A DNA stretch of 64,000 nucleotides from UBA4459 sp963776205 (GCA_963776205.1 CAVZLR010000002.1:620001-684000), one strand, 5' to 3'; positions 37,758 to 48,600 are shown, counted from the first letter of the stretch. Notes: generated from the sequence alone by a model not told the origin. Numbers and translations: made by a program.

Positions 37758-39491
37758 TTATTTGTGTTCACTAAATCCGAATGGTTTCTTCAAATGATAA
37801 TCAGTTGCATCCTGGAATGCTTTTGCCACTGCCATCAGTTTTGCCTCCTGGTATAGCTTACCAACAAATGTTACACTTCTAGGTTGACCCCTGCTTGTAA
37901 ACCCACAGGGTACAACAACAATGGGTAGTCCGCACACGTTAGTGCTCCAGTTTGTTGACCAGGTCATTTCTATATAAACGTCAACCTCCTTCATTATTTC
38001 ATGCATTTCTTGTATCACAATTTCCCTGTACCTGGCTGCCTGGAGGTACTCCACAGCGGGTACAAATCGATTTATACGGTGATAATTAGGCCACTTCTGA
38101 TCTTCCACCAGATCGTCAGTATTGCTTCGGGTAAACTCATCGAAAGCCGCAGCAGCTTCTACCATCATCATGATCCCCTCACCAATATGCGGGATTTGGA
38201 TATCAAGTGGAACAAGGCTGAATCCTTCATCTGTAAAAAAATCGAGAACTTTTTTGATGTCCTTACTTCGGGAATCAAACCATGACTTTTGTTCTGCATC
38301 CAGCGCTATGCCTTTTTCCTTCTTATCGAAAAGAGTACTGTGGTACCCTAATTTTAGGTCTTGAATATCTAATCCGGAATCCCAGTTGAATGGCAAGTCA
38401 ATGACAGAATTATCATATTGGTCAGGGCCGATTATTTCATTAAGGACAACCGCACAATCCTCTACTGTTCTTGCTATCGGGGTTACTTTATCAAAGCTCC
38501 AGCTAACCGGCATACATCCGTATCTGCTCACACGGCCAAAAGTAGGACGCAAACCTGTGACGCCACATACATCACATGGCGAGACCATCGATCCATTGGT
38601 TTCAGTACCAATTGTAAAAGGAAGGCATCCCGCTGCAACAGTTGATGCCGGACCTGCAGATGAACCTCCCGAAGACCTTAGTGTCCAGGGACTTTTTGTC
38701 TTGCCACCAAACCACTTTTCTCCAGAGGCAAGTTCTCCTGTGGCCAACTTTGCAACTAAAACCGCTCCTGATGCTTCCAACTTTTGAACAACGGTGGCGT
38801 CAATATCAAGTATCCTATCCTTAAAAACTTTTGTCCCCCAAGTTGTCCTGTAACCTTTAACTGCAAACAAATCCTTTATTCCGTATGGGATACCATGTAA
38901 AAGACTTTTATAATTTCCTGCGCGTATTTCACTATCAGCTTTTTTTGCCTGTTTTAAAGCAAGCTCTTCCGTAAATGTGATGACAAATTCTAAACTTGTA
39001 TTATACCTTTTCAGTCTCGTTAAAAACATTTCTGTTAGTTCAAGGGAACTGATTTGTTGTGTTTTGAGCAAATGAGCCAATTGCAGTGCGGAGTAAAATG
39101 CCACTTCTTCAAGTTTCCCTGGTCTTTGAACCTGAATGTCAGTAAATACGGCTAGCTTTCTATCTTCATTAAGCTGAAGGCCGGGAGGCACAGGATTAAA
39201 CACTATAGATGGAAATGAAAAATAATCTATCTTCTGTTCTCTAAACCGCTCATATTTTTCAAGGTTATTCTGAACCCCTTTCAAAATATCTTTCCTTTCA
39301 TCATTACTCAATTCGATACCCGCAATTTTCTCCGCAGCTTCAAGGGTCTCAATAGTTATATCTTCATTTGCATCTGTGGCAACAGTGCAAGCAGGTAAAA
39401 CAGCCGTTGAAATACCGAGGACAGATAAGTATTCTAAAAATACCCTTCGGTTGTATATTGCATTTTTCGAATGTTCTCTAACATTTTTCAT
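37758..39491 (-). CDS. Amidase-signature enzyme, TAT-type export signal
   Basis: 577 residues. The N terminus has a twin-arginine-like motif (NRRVFLEYL) and a possible lipobox (VLPAC). The amidase signature is complete: catalytic Lys in GIPYGIKDLFAV, the Gly/Ser-rich LRSSGGSSAGPA with cis-Ser and nucleophilic Ser, and GTETNGSMVSP. It hydrolyses a C-N amide bond; the substrate is not predictable. TatC is encoded in the same window (50971-51808). It sits 8 bases after the serine hydrolase. Confidence 0.88.
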   Translation of the reverse strand: MKNVREHSKNAIYNRRVFLEYLSVLGISTAVLPACTVATDANEDITIETLEAAEKIAGIELSNDERKDILKGVQNNLEKYERFREQKIDYFSFPSIVFNPVPPGLQLNEDRKLAVFTDIQVQRPGKLEEVAFYSALQLAHLLKTQQISSLELTEMFLTRLKRYNTSLEFVITFTEELALKQAKKADSEIRAGNYKSLLHGIPYGIKDLFAVKGYRTTWGTKVFKDRILDIDATVVQKLEASGAVLVAKLATGELASGEKWFGGKTKSPWTLRSSGGSSAGPASTVAAGCLPFTIGTETNGSMVSPCDVCGVTGLRPTFGRVSRYGCMPVSWSFDKVTPIARTVEDCAVVLNEIIGPDQYDNSVIDLPFNWDSGLDIQDLKLGYHSTLFDKKEKGIALDAEQKSWFDSRSKDIKKVLDFFTDEGFSLVPLDIQIPHIGEGIMMMVEAAAAFDEFTRSNTDDLVEDQKWPNYHRINRFVPAVEYLQAARYREIVIQEMHEIMKEVDVYIEMTWSTNWSTNVCGLPIVVVPCGFTSRGQPRSVTFVGKLYQEAKLMAVAKAFQDATDYHLKKPFGFSEHK

Positions 39492-39499
39492 TTTTTGAT

Positions 39500-40837
39500 T
39501 TATTTACGGCTTTCAGCTATTTTTTTAAAATCAGCAGCCTCTTCATTAAGTCCTGCTTCCAGCAACTGATCGCATAACTTATTGAATTCGATTTTTCCAA
39601 AATAATATTGGCTTTCATGGTATTGTTTTAAATCGAAGTATCTTTCCTGTGCAGATTCGGAACCCGAGTCAACAAGCGTTTTGAATACTTCATAAGCGGC
39701 TGACTTCTTGGGCATATCATATTCCTCATCATAAATAACAGCTAAAATGCGCGATGTCATCCACTTTGGCCACTTAATTACGATCTCATTTTCATAAACA
39801 GATTCTTTGATATTTCGGAGCATACAAATAAATACTGTATCCTTTTCAATCCGTTGTGTATGACTCTGAAATCCGTTAACGCTCCCATCCAGGTTTTTAG
39901 AAAGAACTTTTTTAAAGCCTTTTCCCACAGGGTACTTATAGTCAAGCCATCCATACTCATTAAAGAAAATCTCTTTGGATTTCTTCGACAATAATTTATC
40001 AGTATAAAGGGCCTGATCAAACAAGTAAAGATCTTCGACAGTTGAAAGGAGTTGACCACTTCCTAAGGCAAATGACATATCTATAAACGAATATATCCCT
40101 ATACCATCAAAATAATCATACACATATCCTGTAGCTCTGTTTTCAATAGGTTGGGCATTAACATCCGACAAGGTGTTTTTCATTCCAGCGGGTTTGCATA
40201 TTCTTTCAAATAAAACTTCATCGTACGTTTTACCTGTGACTCTTTCAATGATCAATCCCAATAACGCATAACCAAAATTGCTGTATTCCCTTCCTTCTCC
40301 AGGTTTGAAAACGAGATCCCGCTCGATAATGCAATTCAGCAATCTTTTACGCGTGTAATATTCTTTTTCAATATCGATCAAATTCGGAATCCGCCATTCG
40401 CCGGTAATTCCGGCTGTATGTGTTAGCAGTTGATGAATAGTGATATTCTTGCCTTTTTCCTCAGGGAATTCCGGTAAGTAATCCGTTAGTTTCCCATCCA
40501 GTTCAAGTTTTCCATCCTCAACAAGCTGCAGGATAAGCATTACCGTAAAAGGCTTGGTGAATGATGCTATTCTGAATTTGGTATCACAGGTATTTGTGAT
40601 GCTGTCCTCAATATTCGCGTATCCATATCCTCTTTTGAATACTATTTCTCCCTGCACTGAAACGAGCACCGATCCGGTGAATTGTCCATTCTGATATATC
40701 CTGCTTACAATTTCTTCAATTTCGTCCCCCATCGTCTTTGAAGGAGGGAGCGCATCACCAACATTAAAATAGCCACAACTGAAAGTTAAAAGCACGATGG
40801 CGATTACACTTGAAATTATCAGTGAAATGCGTTTCAT
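39500..40837 (-). CDS. Serine beta-lactamase-like hydrolase, lipoprotein
   Basis: 445 residues with a lipobox (LLTFSC, Cys about 21). Class C beta-lactamase/D-peptidase fold: S-x-x-K in RIASFTKPF, the Tyr motif in GREYSNFGYALLG and HQLLTHTAGI. The C-terminal region is extended by helical sequence of unknown role. Family members include esterases and D-aminopeptidases as often as true beta-lactamases. The ATG overlaps the stop of the small membrane protein by 4 bases. Confidence 0.88.
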   Translation of the reverse strand: MKRISLIISSVIAIVLLTFSCGYFNVGDALPPSKTMGDEIEEIVSRIYQNGQFTGSVLVSVQGEIVFKRGYGYANIEDSITNTCDTKFRIASFTKPFTVMLILQLVEDGKLELDGKLTDYLPEFPEEKGKNITIHQLLTHTAGITGEWRIPNLIDIEKEYYTRKRLLNCIIERDLVFKPGEGREYSNFGYALLGLIIERVTGKTYDEVLFERICKPAGMKNTLSDVNAQPIENRATGYVYDYFDGIGIYSFIDMSFALGSGQLLSTVEDLYLFDQALYTDKLLSKKSKEIFFNEYGWLDYKYPVGKGFKKVLSKNLDGSVNGFQSHTQRIEKDTVFICMLRNIKESVYENEIVIKWPKWMTSRILAVIYDEEYDMPKKSAAYEVFKTLVDSGSESAQERYFDLKQYHESQYYFGKIEFNKLCDQLLEAGLNEEAADFKKIAESRK

Positions 40838-40992
40838 TTTGATGATTTTTCAAGTTCCTTTTCCAGTTTTTCTAATCGCTCTTCAATTCTGCTGTAATAT
40901 TTTTTCATTTGAATGTTGTGCATCACAACATGAAACAATATCGGAACAAGAATGATGACGATAACAATAATACCCATGCCAGTGCCAGACAT
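40834..40992 (-). CDS. 52-residue membrane/coiled-coil small protein
   Basis: A short frame from ATG 40992 that encodes MSGTGMG, a single hydrophobic helix (about 7-24, rich in I and V), and a charged coiled-coil tail (YYSRIEERLEKLEKELEK). Its TGA overlaps the ATG of the serine hydrolase in the arrangement ATGA (40834-40837), a strong sign of translational coupling and real coding. The topology resembles small PspB-like helpers; function unknown. Confidence 0.65.
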   Translation of the reverse strand: MSGTGMGIIVIVIILVPILFHVVMHNIQMKKYYSRIEERLEKLEKELEKSSK

Positions 40993-41037
40993 AATTACAT
41001 CCTATTTTAATTAATTATTACTAGTGTTAAAATATTT

Positions 41038-41362
41038 TTAAAATTCATCTGTATCTGTTATATCCGAAAATTTAAATCCACATTTTGAGCAATATTTGGT
41101 GGTGAAAACATCGCCCAACAATGCACTACATGCAGGACACCGCCATATAAATGCAATAGCAATGAGTATCCCAAACATAACCAGGTAAACAAATGGAGCC
41201 CATACAAGCTTTGGAACGCTATAATAATCCATCAGCGGGAGCGCAATAAATCCCACGATTAATCAGAAAAACCAATGCAAATACAAAAAGACCAACTCGA
41301 TGTTTACGTCGGTTTTCAAATTCAATCCTGATTTTTTTTATTTCGTCTTCGGTGAATTCCAT
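41038..41362 (-). CDS. Zinc-ribbon membrane protein, frameshifted
   Basis: As assembled the intact part is 41038-41256: two membrane helices then a zinc ribbon with CPAC and CSKC. Upstream in another frame from ATG 41362 lies MEFTEDEIKKIRIEFENRR and a first membrane segment (VGLFVFALVFLI). Removing one A near 41262 joins them (LIIVGFIALP). The product is about 107 residues, similar to hypothetical zinc-ribbon membrane proteins. It lies between small membrane genes. Confidence 0.65.
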
Positions 41363-41369
41363 GATAAAA

Positions 41370-41561
41370 TCAGCTCTCAACTTTCTCAATAATTAATAAA
41401 AAATCAATTTTACGGGAAACACCATAAATCTGAGCCAGACTTATATTTCTGTTATTTGGAATTATAGAAACTATTTCTCCTTTTAAATTATTCAGAAATG
41501 CTTCTAATTTGTTTTGGTCAGATTCCATGACAATATTAAAACGATGTACTCTGTAACTCAT
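41370..41561 (-). CDS. Small hypothetical protein (63 residues)
   Basis: 63 residues, MSYRVHRFNIVMESDQNKL to the end, with a beta-alpha-beta look reminiscent of DUF4177-type small proteins (YRVHRFNI, LEAFLNNLKGEIVSIIPN, DFLLIIEK). It lies 6 bases after one gene and 7 bases before the next on the same strand, which supports it being real. Function unknown. Confidence 0.6.
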   Translation of the reverse strand: MSYRVHRFNIVMESDQNKLEAFLNNLKGEIVSIIPNNRNISLAQIYGVSRKIDFLLIIEKVES

Positions 41562-41567
41562 GAGAAT

Positions 41568-41957
41568 TTAATTTAGGTCTTTGAAGACTGATTCAGTATT
41601 AAACTTACAACCTACTAATTTACGATAATAACTGCCTGATTGCAAATTTGTTTGCCTGTTACTATTATAGGTGCAGATTGAATACTTTACTTCATATTCA
41701 ATTATATAGTATTCTTTTTCTTGTGTCAGGTCAGGATATTTGGTAATGTTTGTTTCACTGTCATTACTTGAATGGATAGAATTTTTCACCATGTCGTTAT
41801 CAGTTTTCTGTAGATCTTTTCCGCTCAGGTGATAAAACATCCCAAAACCTCCATCAATCTGCATAGGCTGCACCATTACAATTTGAGCCTGGGAACTTAA
41901 GCAAGTCCCCAGGATCAGAGCAATTATTAATGGTGCGATTCCAATAATTCTTTTCAT
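41568..41957 (-). CDS. Exported hypothetical protein
   Basis: 129 residues with a clear signal peptide (MKRIIGIAPLIIALILGTCLSSQAQ). The mature part has no family I recognise; it contains two or three cysteines (YSICTYN, LVGCKFN). First gene of the small-protein run, divergent from the LytS-type kinase across 195 bases. Confidence 0.6.
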   Translation of the reverse strand: MKRIIGIAPLIIALILGTCLSSQAQIVMVQPMQIDGGFGMFYHLSGKDLQKTDNDMVKNSIHSSNDSETNITKYPDLTQEKEYYIIEYEVKYSICTYNSNRQTNLQSGSYYRKLVGCKFNTESVFKDLN

Positions 41958-42073
41958 GGATTTTTCAATTGATGTGCTAAGGTCAATTCAAAAAATACAA
42001 TTTCAAAATCATTTATATAAGATTTGGAATCTACTATATGAATAATGCCAATCGTTCGATGAATTACATTGAC

Positions 42074-42096
42074 AGATGAAATAGCCTGGTTCATCT
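42074..42096. promoter_or_regulatory. Inverted repeat in the divergent region
   Basis: The 7-base arms AGATGAA and TTCATCT are perfectly complementary with a 9-base spacer, giving about two helical turns centre to centre for a dimeric regulator. It lies between the exported hypothetical gene and the LytS/LytTR operon. It could be a regulatory site; statistical support is weak. Confidence 0.25.
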
Positions 42097-42152
42097 ACTC
42101 AATTTCATCATTGATCTAAATACCTTAAATTTACTGGACTTTCATACAATTT

Positions 42153-43244
42153 ATGACGTATTTTGTATTCACTAAATACAAAAGAATGAGTATTTCTTCT
42201 AATAATATACGATTTAAAGGAAGCCGGATATTGTCTCATGTTCTATTCTGGATAGCTTATATTTTATTCTTTTTCTTTCAATATGCATTGTTTAAAGAAC
42301 GTCCTGACTATATAGCCAACCTTGGCAGTTTAACCTTAACAGCTACTGTTGACATCGCAGCTACCTATTTCACTGTATATTATTTACTACCTAAATTTCT
42401 CTTTACAAAAAAATATGTCCAGTTTTCCATTCTATTTCTTTTGTCAGCCGCTGCAGCCATCATTCTGCAACGGGTGTTGATGTACTATATAGCATATCCT
42501 GTTTTTTATCCCGACCATATGGAAAAGGTGGGTAATTTCTGGCAAATAAATCCATTTTATACATTCTTTAATATTTATACGGTAGTTGGATTATTTGCTT
42601 CTATTAAATTGCTCAAATACTGGTATCAAAATCAACAGTTAAAAGCTGAATTGGAAGATAAAAATAAAACCAGCGAATTGGCACTTCTGCGTTCACAACT
42701 AAATCCACATTTTCTATTTAATACGCTAAACAATATTGACTCTTTGATTTTGTCAAATCCTGAAAAAGCATCTGATGCCATCATAAAGCTATCTGACATT
42801 ATGCGTTTTATGCTGTATGATACAAATAACGATGAAGTACCATTGAACAAAGAGATAAATTATTTAGAAAGTTATATTTCATTGCAAGTAATGCGATTAA
42901 AAGACCCAGATTTCGTCAAGGTTACTATCGATGGCAATTGCCATGGAAGAACAATAGCTCCGATGTTATTTATTCCATTTGTTGAAAATGCCTTTAAACA
43001 CGGACAAAAAAATATTCCCTCACCTGGTATTGAAGTGAACCTGACCTGTTTGATAGATTCGATTAACTTTGAAGTAATCAATTACGTGGATGAATCGAGG
43101 GAAATGAATAAAGATGACACATCGGGTATTGGATTAATTAATACAAAAAGAAGGCTTGAATTGTTATACCCAGAAAAGCACGAACTCGATATTACCAGGG
43201 AAAATGGTTATTATAAATCGAAACTTAGGATTTATATAAGTTAG
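42153..43244 (+). CDS. LytS/YehU-type sensor histidine kinase
   Basis: 363 residues; the start may be the twelfth codon (42186). Four membrane helices occupy about residues 25-160. The His_kinase domain has the phospho-acceptor block LLRSQLNPHFLFNTLNNIDSL, and the ATPase domain has PMLFIPFVENAFKHG and SGIGLINTKRRLELLYP. This family is common in Bacteroidota and pairs with LytTR regulators. It overlaps the next gene's context with a 1-base gap. Confidence 0.92.
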   Translation: MTYFVFTKYKRMSISSNNIRFKGSRILSHVLFWIAYILFFFFQYALFKERPDYIANLGSLTLTATVDIAATYFTVYYLLPKFLFTKKYVQFSILFLLSAAAAIILQRVLMYYIAYPVFYPDHMEKVGNFWQINPFYTFFNIYTVVGLFASIKLLKYWYQNQQLKAELEDKNKTSELALLRSQLNPHFLFNTLNNIDSLILSNPEKASDAIIKLSDIMRFMLYDTNNDEVPLNKEINYLESYISLQVMRLKDPDFVKVTIDGNCHGRTIAPMLFIPFVENAFKHGQKNIPSPGIEVNLTCLIDSINFEVINYVDESREMNKDDTSGIGLINTKRRLELLYPEKHELDITRENGYYKSKLRIYIS

Positions 43245-43245
43245 A

Positions 43246-43977
43246 ATGAAAATCAACTGTATTGCCATTGATGATGAACCTTTAGCCCTTGTCAAAATAA
43301 GGGAATACATCAAACGTGTTGGTTATCTGAATCTTTTATCAACTTTTGATAATGCAATTGATGCACTTGATTTTATGAAGAGCAATAAAGTTGATTTGAT
43401 TTTTCTGGATATCCAGATGGAGGAACTAACCGGCATACAAATGCTTGAAACGCTCCAGGTAAAACCCAAAGTGATTCTCACTACAGCTTATGATGAATAT
43501 GCCCTGAAAGGATATGAACTGGATGTTTGTGATTACCTGCTTAAGCCTATTTCTTTTCAGCGTTTTTTGCAGGCATGTGAAAAAGTTTTTAATCAGCTTG
43601 AACCTGAGGTCCAGGTTAAAAGAGAAACCGAAAGAAATACAGATAATGGGAATGGACTGGAATATTTCTTTGTAAAAAACGGCTACAAAACCCAGAAAAT
43701 CAATTTTGACGATATCCTTTTTGTTGAAGGAATGAAAGATTATTTGCGTATTTGGACAACACATGAAAAGGTAATGACTTTACTCAGTTTTAAAAAACTG
43801 GAAGAAATTTTACCTTCAGAAAAATTCATCCGTATCCATAAGTCCTACCTTATATCGATTGATAAAATAGAAAGTATTGAACGCAACAGGATTAAAATCG
43901 CTGGCGAAAGATTGCCCATTGGAAACAGCTACCGAAGGCAGTTCTATAAAACCATTGAAAACAGGCAGATCAATTAG
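43246..43977 (+). CDS. LytTR-family response regulator
   Basis: 243 residues: a receiver domain (IAIDDEPLA, phospho-Asp in LIFLDIQM, Lys in DYLLKPISF) and a C-terminal LytTR DNA-binding domain (FFVKNGYKTQKINFDDILFVEGMKDYLRI, FIRIHKSYLISIDKI). It acts with the LytS-type kinase 1 base upstream. Targets are not obvious; the neighbouring divergent small exported proteins are candidates. Confidence 0.95.
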   Translation: MKINCIAIDDEPLALVKIREYIKRVGYLNLLSTFDNAIDALDFMKSNKVDLIFLDIQMEELTGIQMLETLQVKPKVILTTAYDEYALKGYELDVCDYLLKPISFQRFLQACEKVFNQLEPEVQVKRETERNTDNGNGLEYFFVKNGYKTQKINFDDILFVEGMKDYLRIWTTHEKVMTLLSFKKLEEILPSEKFIRIHKSYLISIDKIESIERNRIKIAGERLPIGNSYRRQFYKTIENRQIN

Positions 43978-44056
43978 GCTTTAGTAAATTTTTCTTCCTA
44001 ATTCTCATAACGTCCAAATTTGCAAGAATATTTATCTTCGCATTTTACCACGATTA

Positions 44057-44755
44057 ATGAACTCAACAAAAAAAATACAAGCCGAAACTTTATACTTGAT
44101 TCTCGCCAGCCTTTTTATTACCTCTCTGGTTACAAGTAACCTGATCTTTCAGAAATTCTTTCATTGGAACCCATTTGGGTTGTTTGAGTTTGAACTTTCG
44201 GTGGGCATCATTGCCTACCCCATCACTTTTCTGATCACAGATATCATTTCTGAAGTGTATGGCCGGAAAAGAGCAACACGCGTCGTTCAGGCTGGTGTTT
44301 TTGCAAGCGCTTTCGCTTTGCTTATAGTTGTTGTCTCCACCAAAGCACCTGCAACTATCTGGTCGCCTATTGACGACAGCACTTTCAAACAGGTTTTCGG
44401 TTTTACTTTTATCGCTGTGGGAGCTTCTCTTGCTGCTTATCTGCTGGCCCAGTTCCTGGATGTACAGGTTTTTCATTTCTGGAAAAGAGTTACTAAGGGA
44501 AAGCATCTTTGGTTGAGAAATAATTTTTCAACCTTTACCTCTCAATTGGTTGATACCGGAACTGTTTTGCTGTTACTTTGCAGTTTTGGCGTTATTGAAT
44601 GGAGATTATTCTGGCTATTATTATTGAATGGTTACTTGTTTAAAGTAATGTTTGCCTTATTTGACACACCTATCATTTATATGGTTGTTCATTTCATGAG
44701 AAAGTATTTTGGGCTGAAAGGCGATGGTGCAGAAATCACTTTTAATGACAAATAG
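44057..44755 (+). CDS. yhhQ: Queuosine precursor transporter (VUT/YhhQ family)
   Basis: 232 residues with about six membrane helices. Family motifs are TSNLIFQKFF, FPITD-like YPITFLITDIISEVYGRKRA, and WLRNNFSTFTSQLVDTG. It imports the queuine precursor preQ0/preQ1 for tRNA modification. Followed 2 bases later by an alpha/beta hydrolase, so probably co-transcribed. Confidence 0.9.
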   Translation: MNSTKKIQAETLYLILASLFITSLVTSNLIFQKFFHWNPFGLFEFELSVGIIAYPITFLITDIISEVYGRKRATRVVQAGVFASAFALLIVVVSTKAPATIWSPIDDSTFKQVFGFTFIAVGASLAAYLLAQFLDVQVFHFWKRVTKGKHLWLRNNFSTFTSQLVDTGTVLLLLCSFGVIEWRLFWLLLLNGYLFKVMFALFDTPIIYMVVHFMRKYFGLKGDGAEITFNDK

Positions 44756-44757
44756 AA

Positions 44758-45525
44758 ATGGAATTATTTTTTAGAAAGTTTGGTGATGAAGGTAAGCAAG
44801 CTGTGATCATTTTACACGGCCTGTTTGGAATTTCGGATAACTGGGTTAGCTATGGAAAGCAATTGGCTGATGATGGTTACGAGGTTTTTATCCCTGATCA
44901 GCGAAATCATGGCAGGACAGAACATTCGGACGATTTTAATTACCTTGCTCTAACCAATGACTTGTTTGATTTTATTGATACTGAAGAGATTGAAAGCCCA
45001 ATATTGATTGGACATTCTATGGGCGGTAAAGTAGCCATGCGTTTTGCCGTCAGTTACCCGGAACTGGTCAGGAAATTGATCGTTGTGGATATTGCACCTA
45101 GGGAATATGGCCCAAGGAAACACCATTTAAGTATTATACAAACTATGCTAGAAGTTGACCTCAGTAAAGTTCATAGCCGAACTGATGTGTCAACTTATCT
45201 GAAAAAAGGTATCGCAGATAAAAGAATTCGCCAATTCATCTTAAAAAATTTATACAGGAAAAATAAAGATGCATTTCAATGGCGCCTGAACCTCAAAGCC
45301 ATTTCCGATAACCTTGAAAAGATGTTCGACGGCATTCCGGAAGGCATTAAATACAGAGGACCTGTTTTGTTCATCAAAGGAGGAAATTCTGATTATATTT
45401 TATCTTCTGATTATAAGGATATCTATACCTTTTTTCCTTATGCAGAGATTGCTACCATTGAAGGAGCCACGCATTGGGTGCATGCTGATAACCCGGAAGA
45501 ATTTCATAAGCTGACCTATCAGTGA
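44758..45525 (+). CDS. Alpha/beta hydrolase (YbfF-like)
   Basis: 255 residues without a signal peptide. HGLFGISDNW (oxyanion), PDQRNHGRTEHS, the nucleophile in GHSMGGKVAM and the His in GATHWVHADNPEEF are typical of YbfF/ABHD11-like esterases. Likely a cytoplasmic thioesterase or acyl hydrolase. Convergent with the DUF4397 protein. Confidence 0.88.
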   Translation: MELFFRKFGDEGKQAVIILHGLFGISDNWVSYGKQLADDGYEVFIPDQRNHGRTEHSDDFNYLALTNDLFDFIDTEEIESPILIGHSMGGKVAMRFAVSYPELVRKLIVVDIAPREYGPRKHHLSIIQTMLEVDLSKVHSRTDVSTYLKKGIADKRIRQFILKNLYRKNKDAFQWRLNLKAISDNLEKMFDGIPEGIKYRGPVLFIKGGNSDYILSSDYKDIYTFFPYAEIATIEGATHWVHADNPEEFHKLTYQ

Positions 45526-45539
45526 CTGCAAAAGGAATA

Positions 45540-45569
45540 AACGAAAAAACCCTCTCAATGAGAGGGTTT
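45540..45569 (-). terminator. Rho-independent terminator after the DUF4397 gene
   Basis: A 10-base stem AAACCCTCTC / GAGAGGGTTT with an AAT loop. On the minus strand it is followed by T residues, so it serves the long repeat gene; on the plus strand T is sparse. Confidence 0.75.
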
Positions 45570-45602
45570 GGACAAACACGAAAACAAGTAAAAATAACAA
45601 GT

Positions 45603-48600
45603 CTAATTCACGACGCGAATCTTGGTACTTATTATATTTTCTCCTGCATTTAGTGTGAGTATGTAGAGTCCGTTTTCAAGCCTGTCTGTATTCAACTGGT
45701 ATGTCATTGTACTATTTGAATTAGCATATGATGTTTCTTCAATCATCTTACGGCCTAATATGTCGTATATTGCTATCGCAACTTCAGCATCTTTCATAAG
45801 GCTGTATTCAACGTTTAATAAGCTGGTTGCCGGATTTGGATATGCTTTGAATTGGGACTCATCAAAAAGAGTTTCTTCAGTTCCCGTTACATTGCCTAGT
45901 GGAAGCAATCCACCGCCAGATGGCAATGCAGCATACAATCCAAAAGCAGGACCATTACTGTTATTTTCAGGAACCAGAAATCCCGAGGCTAAAACCACCA
46001 ATGCCTGACCATCCAATCCAAGGCTGCTCAATGGTGCAGCAAATGAAGCTACCGTTTGAGAACCTGTTTCATCTTTAATGTCCAGTACATAATCAGCAGT
46101 CGGTAATTCCAGGTATCCGTCAAACATACCATACATAAGATCATCCACAATCGTTCCAGCTCCCTGGCCAACTTCAACTATATCTACTGTTGGGGCATCT
46201 GTCGATCCGTGGAATACCAATACATCCGTGTTATCCATATCTGTAGCCATCTCACGACCCATCGCGTATACATAAATATCAAATGGCTTTACAGGATCAT
46301 ATCCTTCACTGCTGACAATGCCATTGGCTACCAATACATAGGTTTCGCCATCTGCCAATGTGTAATTCTGTGACCAGATCGGATCACTCGGATCCATGCT
46401 GTCAGGACCTTTGATAGCGATTGTAAATTCTGTTCCCGCTGGTGCGTCTATAAATGGAGATGCTGTTCTGAATGTGAAATCATCTAATAACAATGCATCG
46501 TCTAACCATACGTCAACCATAGTTGCTGCTGCATCAGCAGAATTATGAATTACCTGGACACGGGCTGTTCCTGGCTCATAAACTGGAAGCCCAATCAATT
46601 CACCACCTGTAGGCAATGCTACCCATAATCCGAAAGCTTCTCCGTTGCTATTGTTCTCGGGATTTAAAAATCCTGATGCTACGGTTACCAGAGCTGCACC
46701 ATCTAATTCAAGTGTTGCCAGTGGAGCGGAGTATGCTACAACCGAGTTCATGCCTGTTTCATCTCTTATATCCAACACATAATCAGCTGTCGGTAATTCA
46801 AGGTATCCAGCAAAATCTTCGTACATAAAATCATCAATTATCGTTCCTGCTCCCTGGCCTATCTCTACAACATCAACCGTTGGAGCATCTGTCGATCCGT
46901 GGAATACCAATATGTCTGTATTGTCCATGTCTGTCGCCATCTCACGACCCATCGCGTATACATAAATATCAAATGGCTTTACAGGATCATATCCTTCACT
47001 GCTGACAATGCCATTGGCTACCAATACATAGGTTTCGCCATCTGCCAGTGTGTAATTCTGTGACCAGATCGGATCACTCGGATCCATGCTGTCAGGACCT
47101 TTGATAGCGATTGTAAATTCTGTTCCCGCTGGTGCGTCTATAAATGGAGATGCTGTCCTGAATGTGAAATCATCCAATAATAATGCATCGTCTAACCATA
47201 CATCTACTACCTCAGCTGCCAAATCTGCTGAATTGTGAATCACCTGGACACGGGCCATCGGCTCATAAACTGGAAGCCCAATCAATTCACCACCTGTAGG
47301 CAAAGCTACCCATAAGCCAAAAGCTTCTCCATTACTATTGTTCCCAGGATTTAAAAATCCTGAAGCTACAGTTACCAGAGCTGCACCATCTAATTCAAGT
47401 GTTGCCAGTGGAGCGGAGTATGCTACAACCGAGTTCATGCCTGTTTCATCTCTTATATCCAACACATAATCAGCTGTCGGTAATTCAAGGTATCCAGCAA
47501 AATCTTCGTACATAAAATCATCAATTATCGTTCCTGCTCCCTGGCCTATCTCTACAACATCAACCGTTGGAGCATCTGTCGATCCGTGGAATACCAATAT
47601 GTCTGTATTGTCCATGTCTGTCGCCATCTCACGACCCATCGCGTATACATAAATATCAAATGGCTTTACAGGATCATATCCTTCACTGCTGACAATGCCA
47701 TTGGCTACCAATACATAGGTTTCGCCATCTGCCAGTGTGTAATTCTGTGACCAGATCGGATCACTCGGATCCATGCTGTCAGGACCTTTGATAGCGATTG
47801 TAAATTCTGTTCCCGCTGGTGCGTCTATAAATGGAGATGCTGTCCTGAATGTGAAATCATCCAATAATAATGCATCGTCTAACCATACATCTACTACCTC
47901 AGCTGCCAAATCTGCTGAATTGTGAATCACCTGGACACGGGCCATCGGCTCATAAACTGGAAGCCCAATCAATTCACCACCTGTAGGCAAAGCTACCCAT
48001 AAGCCAAATGCTTCTCCATCACTATTGTTACCAGGATTTAAGAATCCTGAAGCTACAGTTACCAGAGCTGCACCATCTAATTCAAGTGTTGCCAGTGGTG
48101 CGGAGTATGCTACAACCGAGTTCATGCCTGTTTCATCTCTTATATCCAACACATAATCAGCTGTCGGTAATTCAAGGTATCCAGCAAAATCTTCGTACAT
48201 AAAATCATCAATTATCGTTCCTGCTCCCTGGCCTATCTCTACAACATCAACCGTTGGAGCATCTGTCGATCCGTGGAATACCAATATGTCTGTATTGTCC
48301 ATGTCTGTCGCCATCTCACGACCCATCGCGTATACATAAATATCAAATGGCTTTACAGGATCATATCCTTCACTGCTGACAATGCCATTGGCTACCAATA
48401 CATAGGTTTCGCCATCTGCCAGTGTGTAATTCTGTGACCAGATCGGATCACTCGGATCCATGCTGTCAGGACCTTTGATAGCGATTGTAAATTCTGTTCC
48501 CGCTGGTGCGTCTATAAATGGAGATGCTGTCCTGAATGTGAAATCATCCAATAATAATGCATCGTCTAACCATACATCTACTACCTCAGCTGCCAAATCT

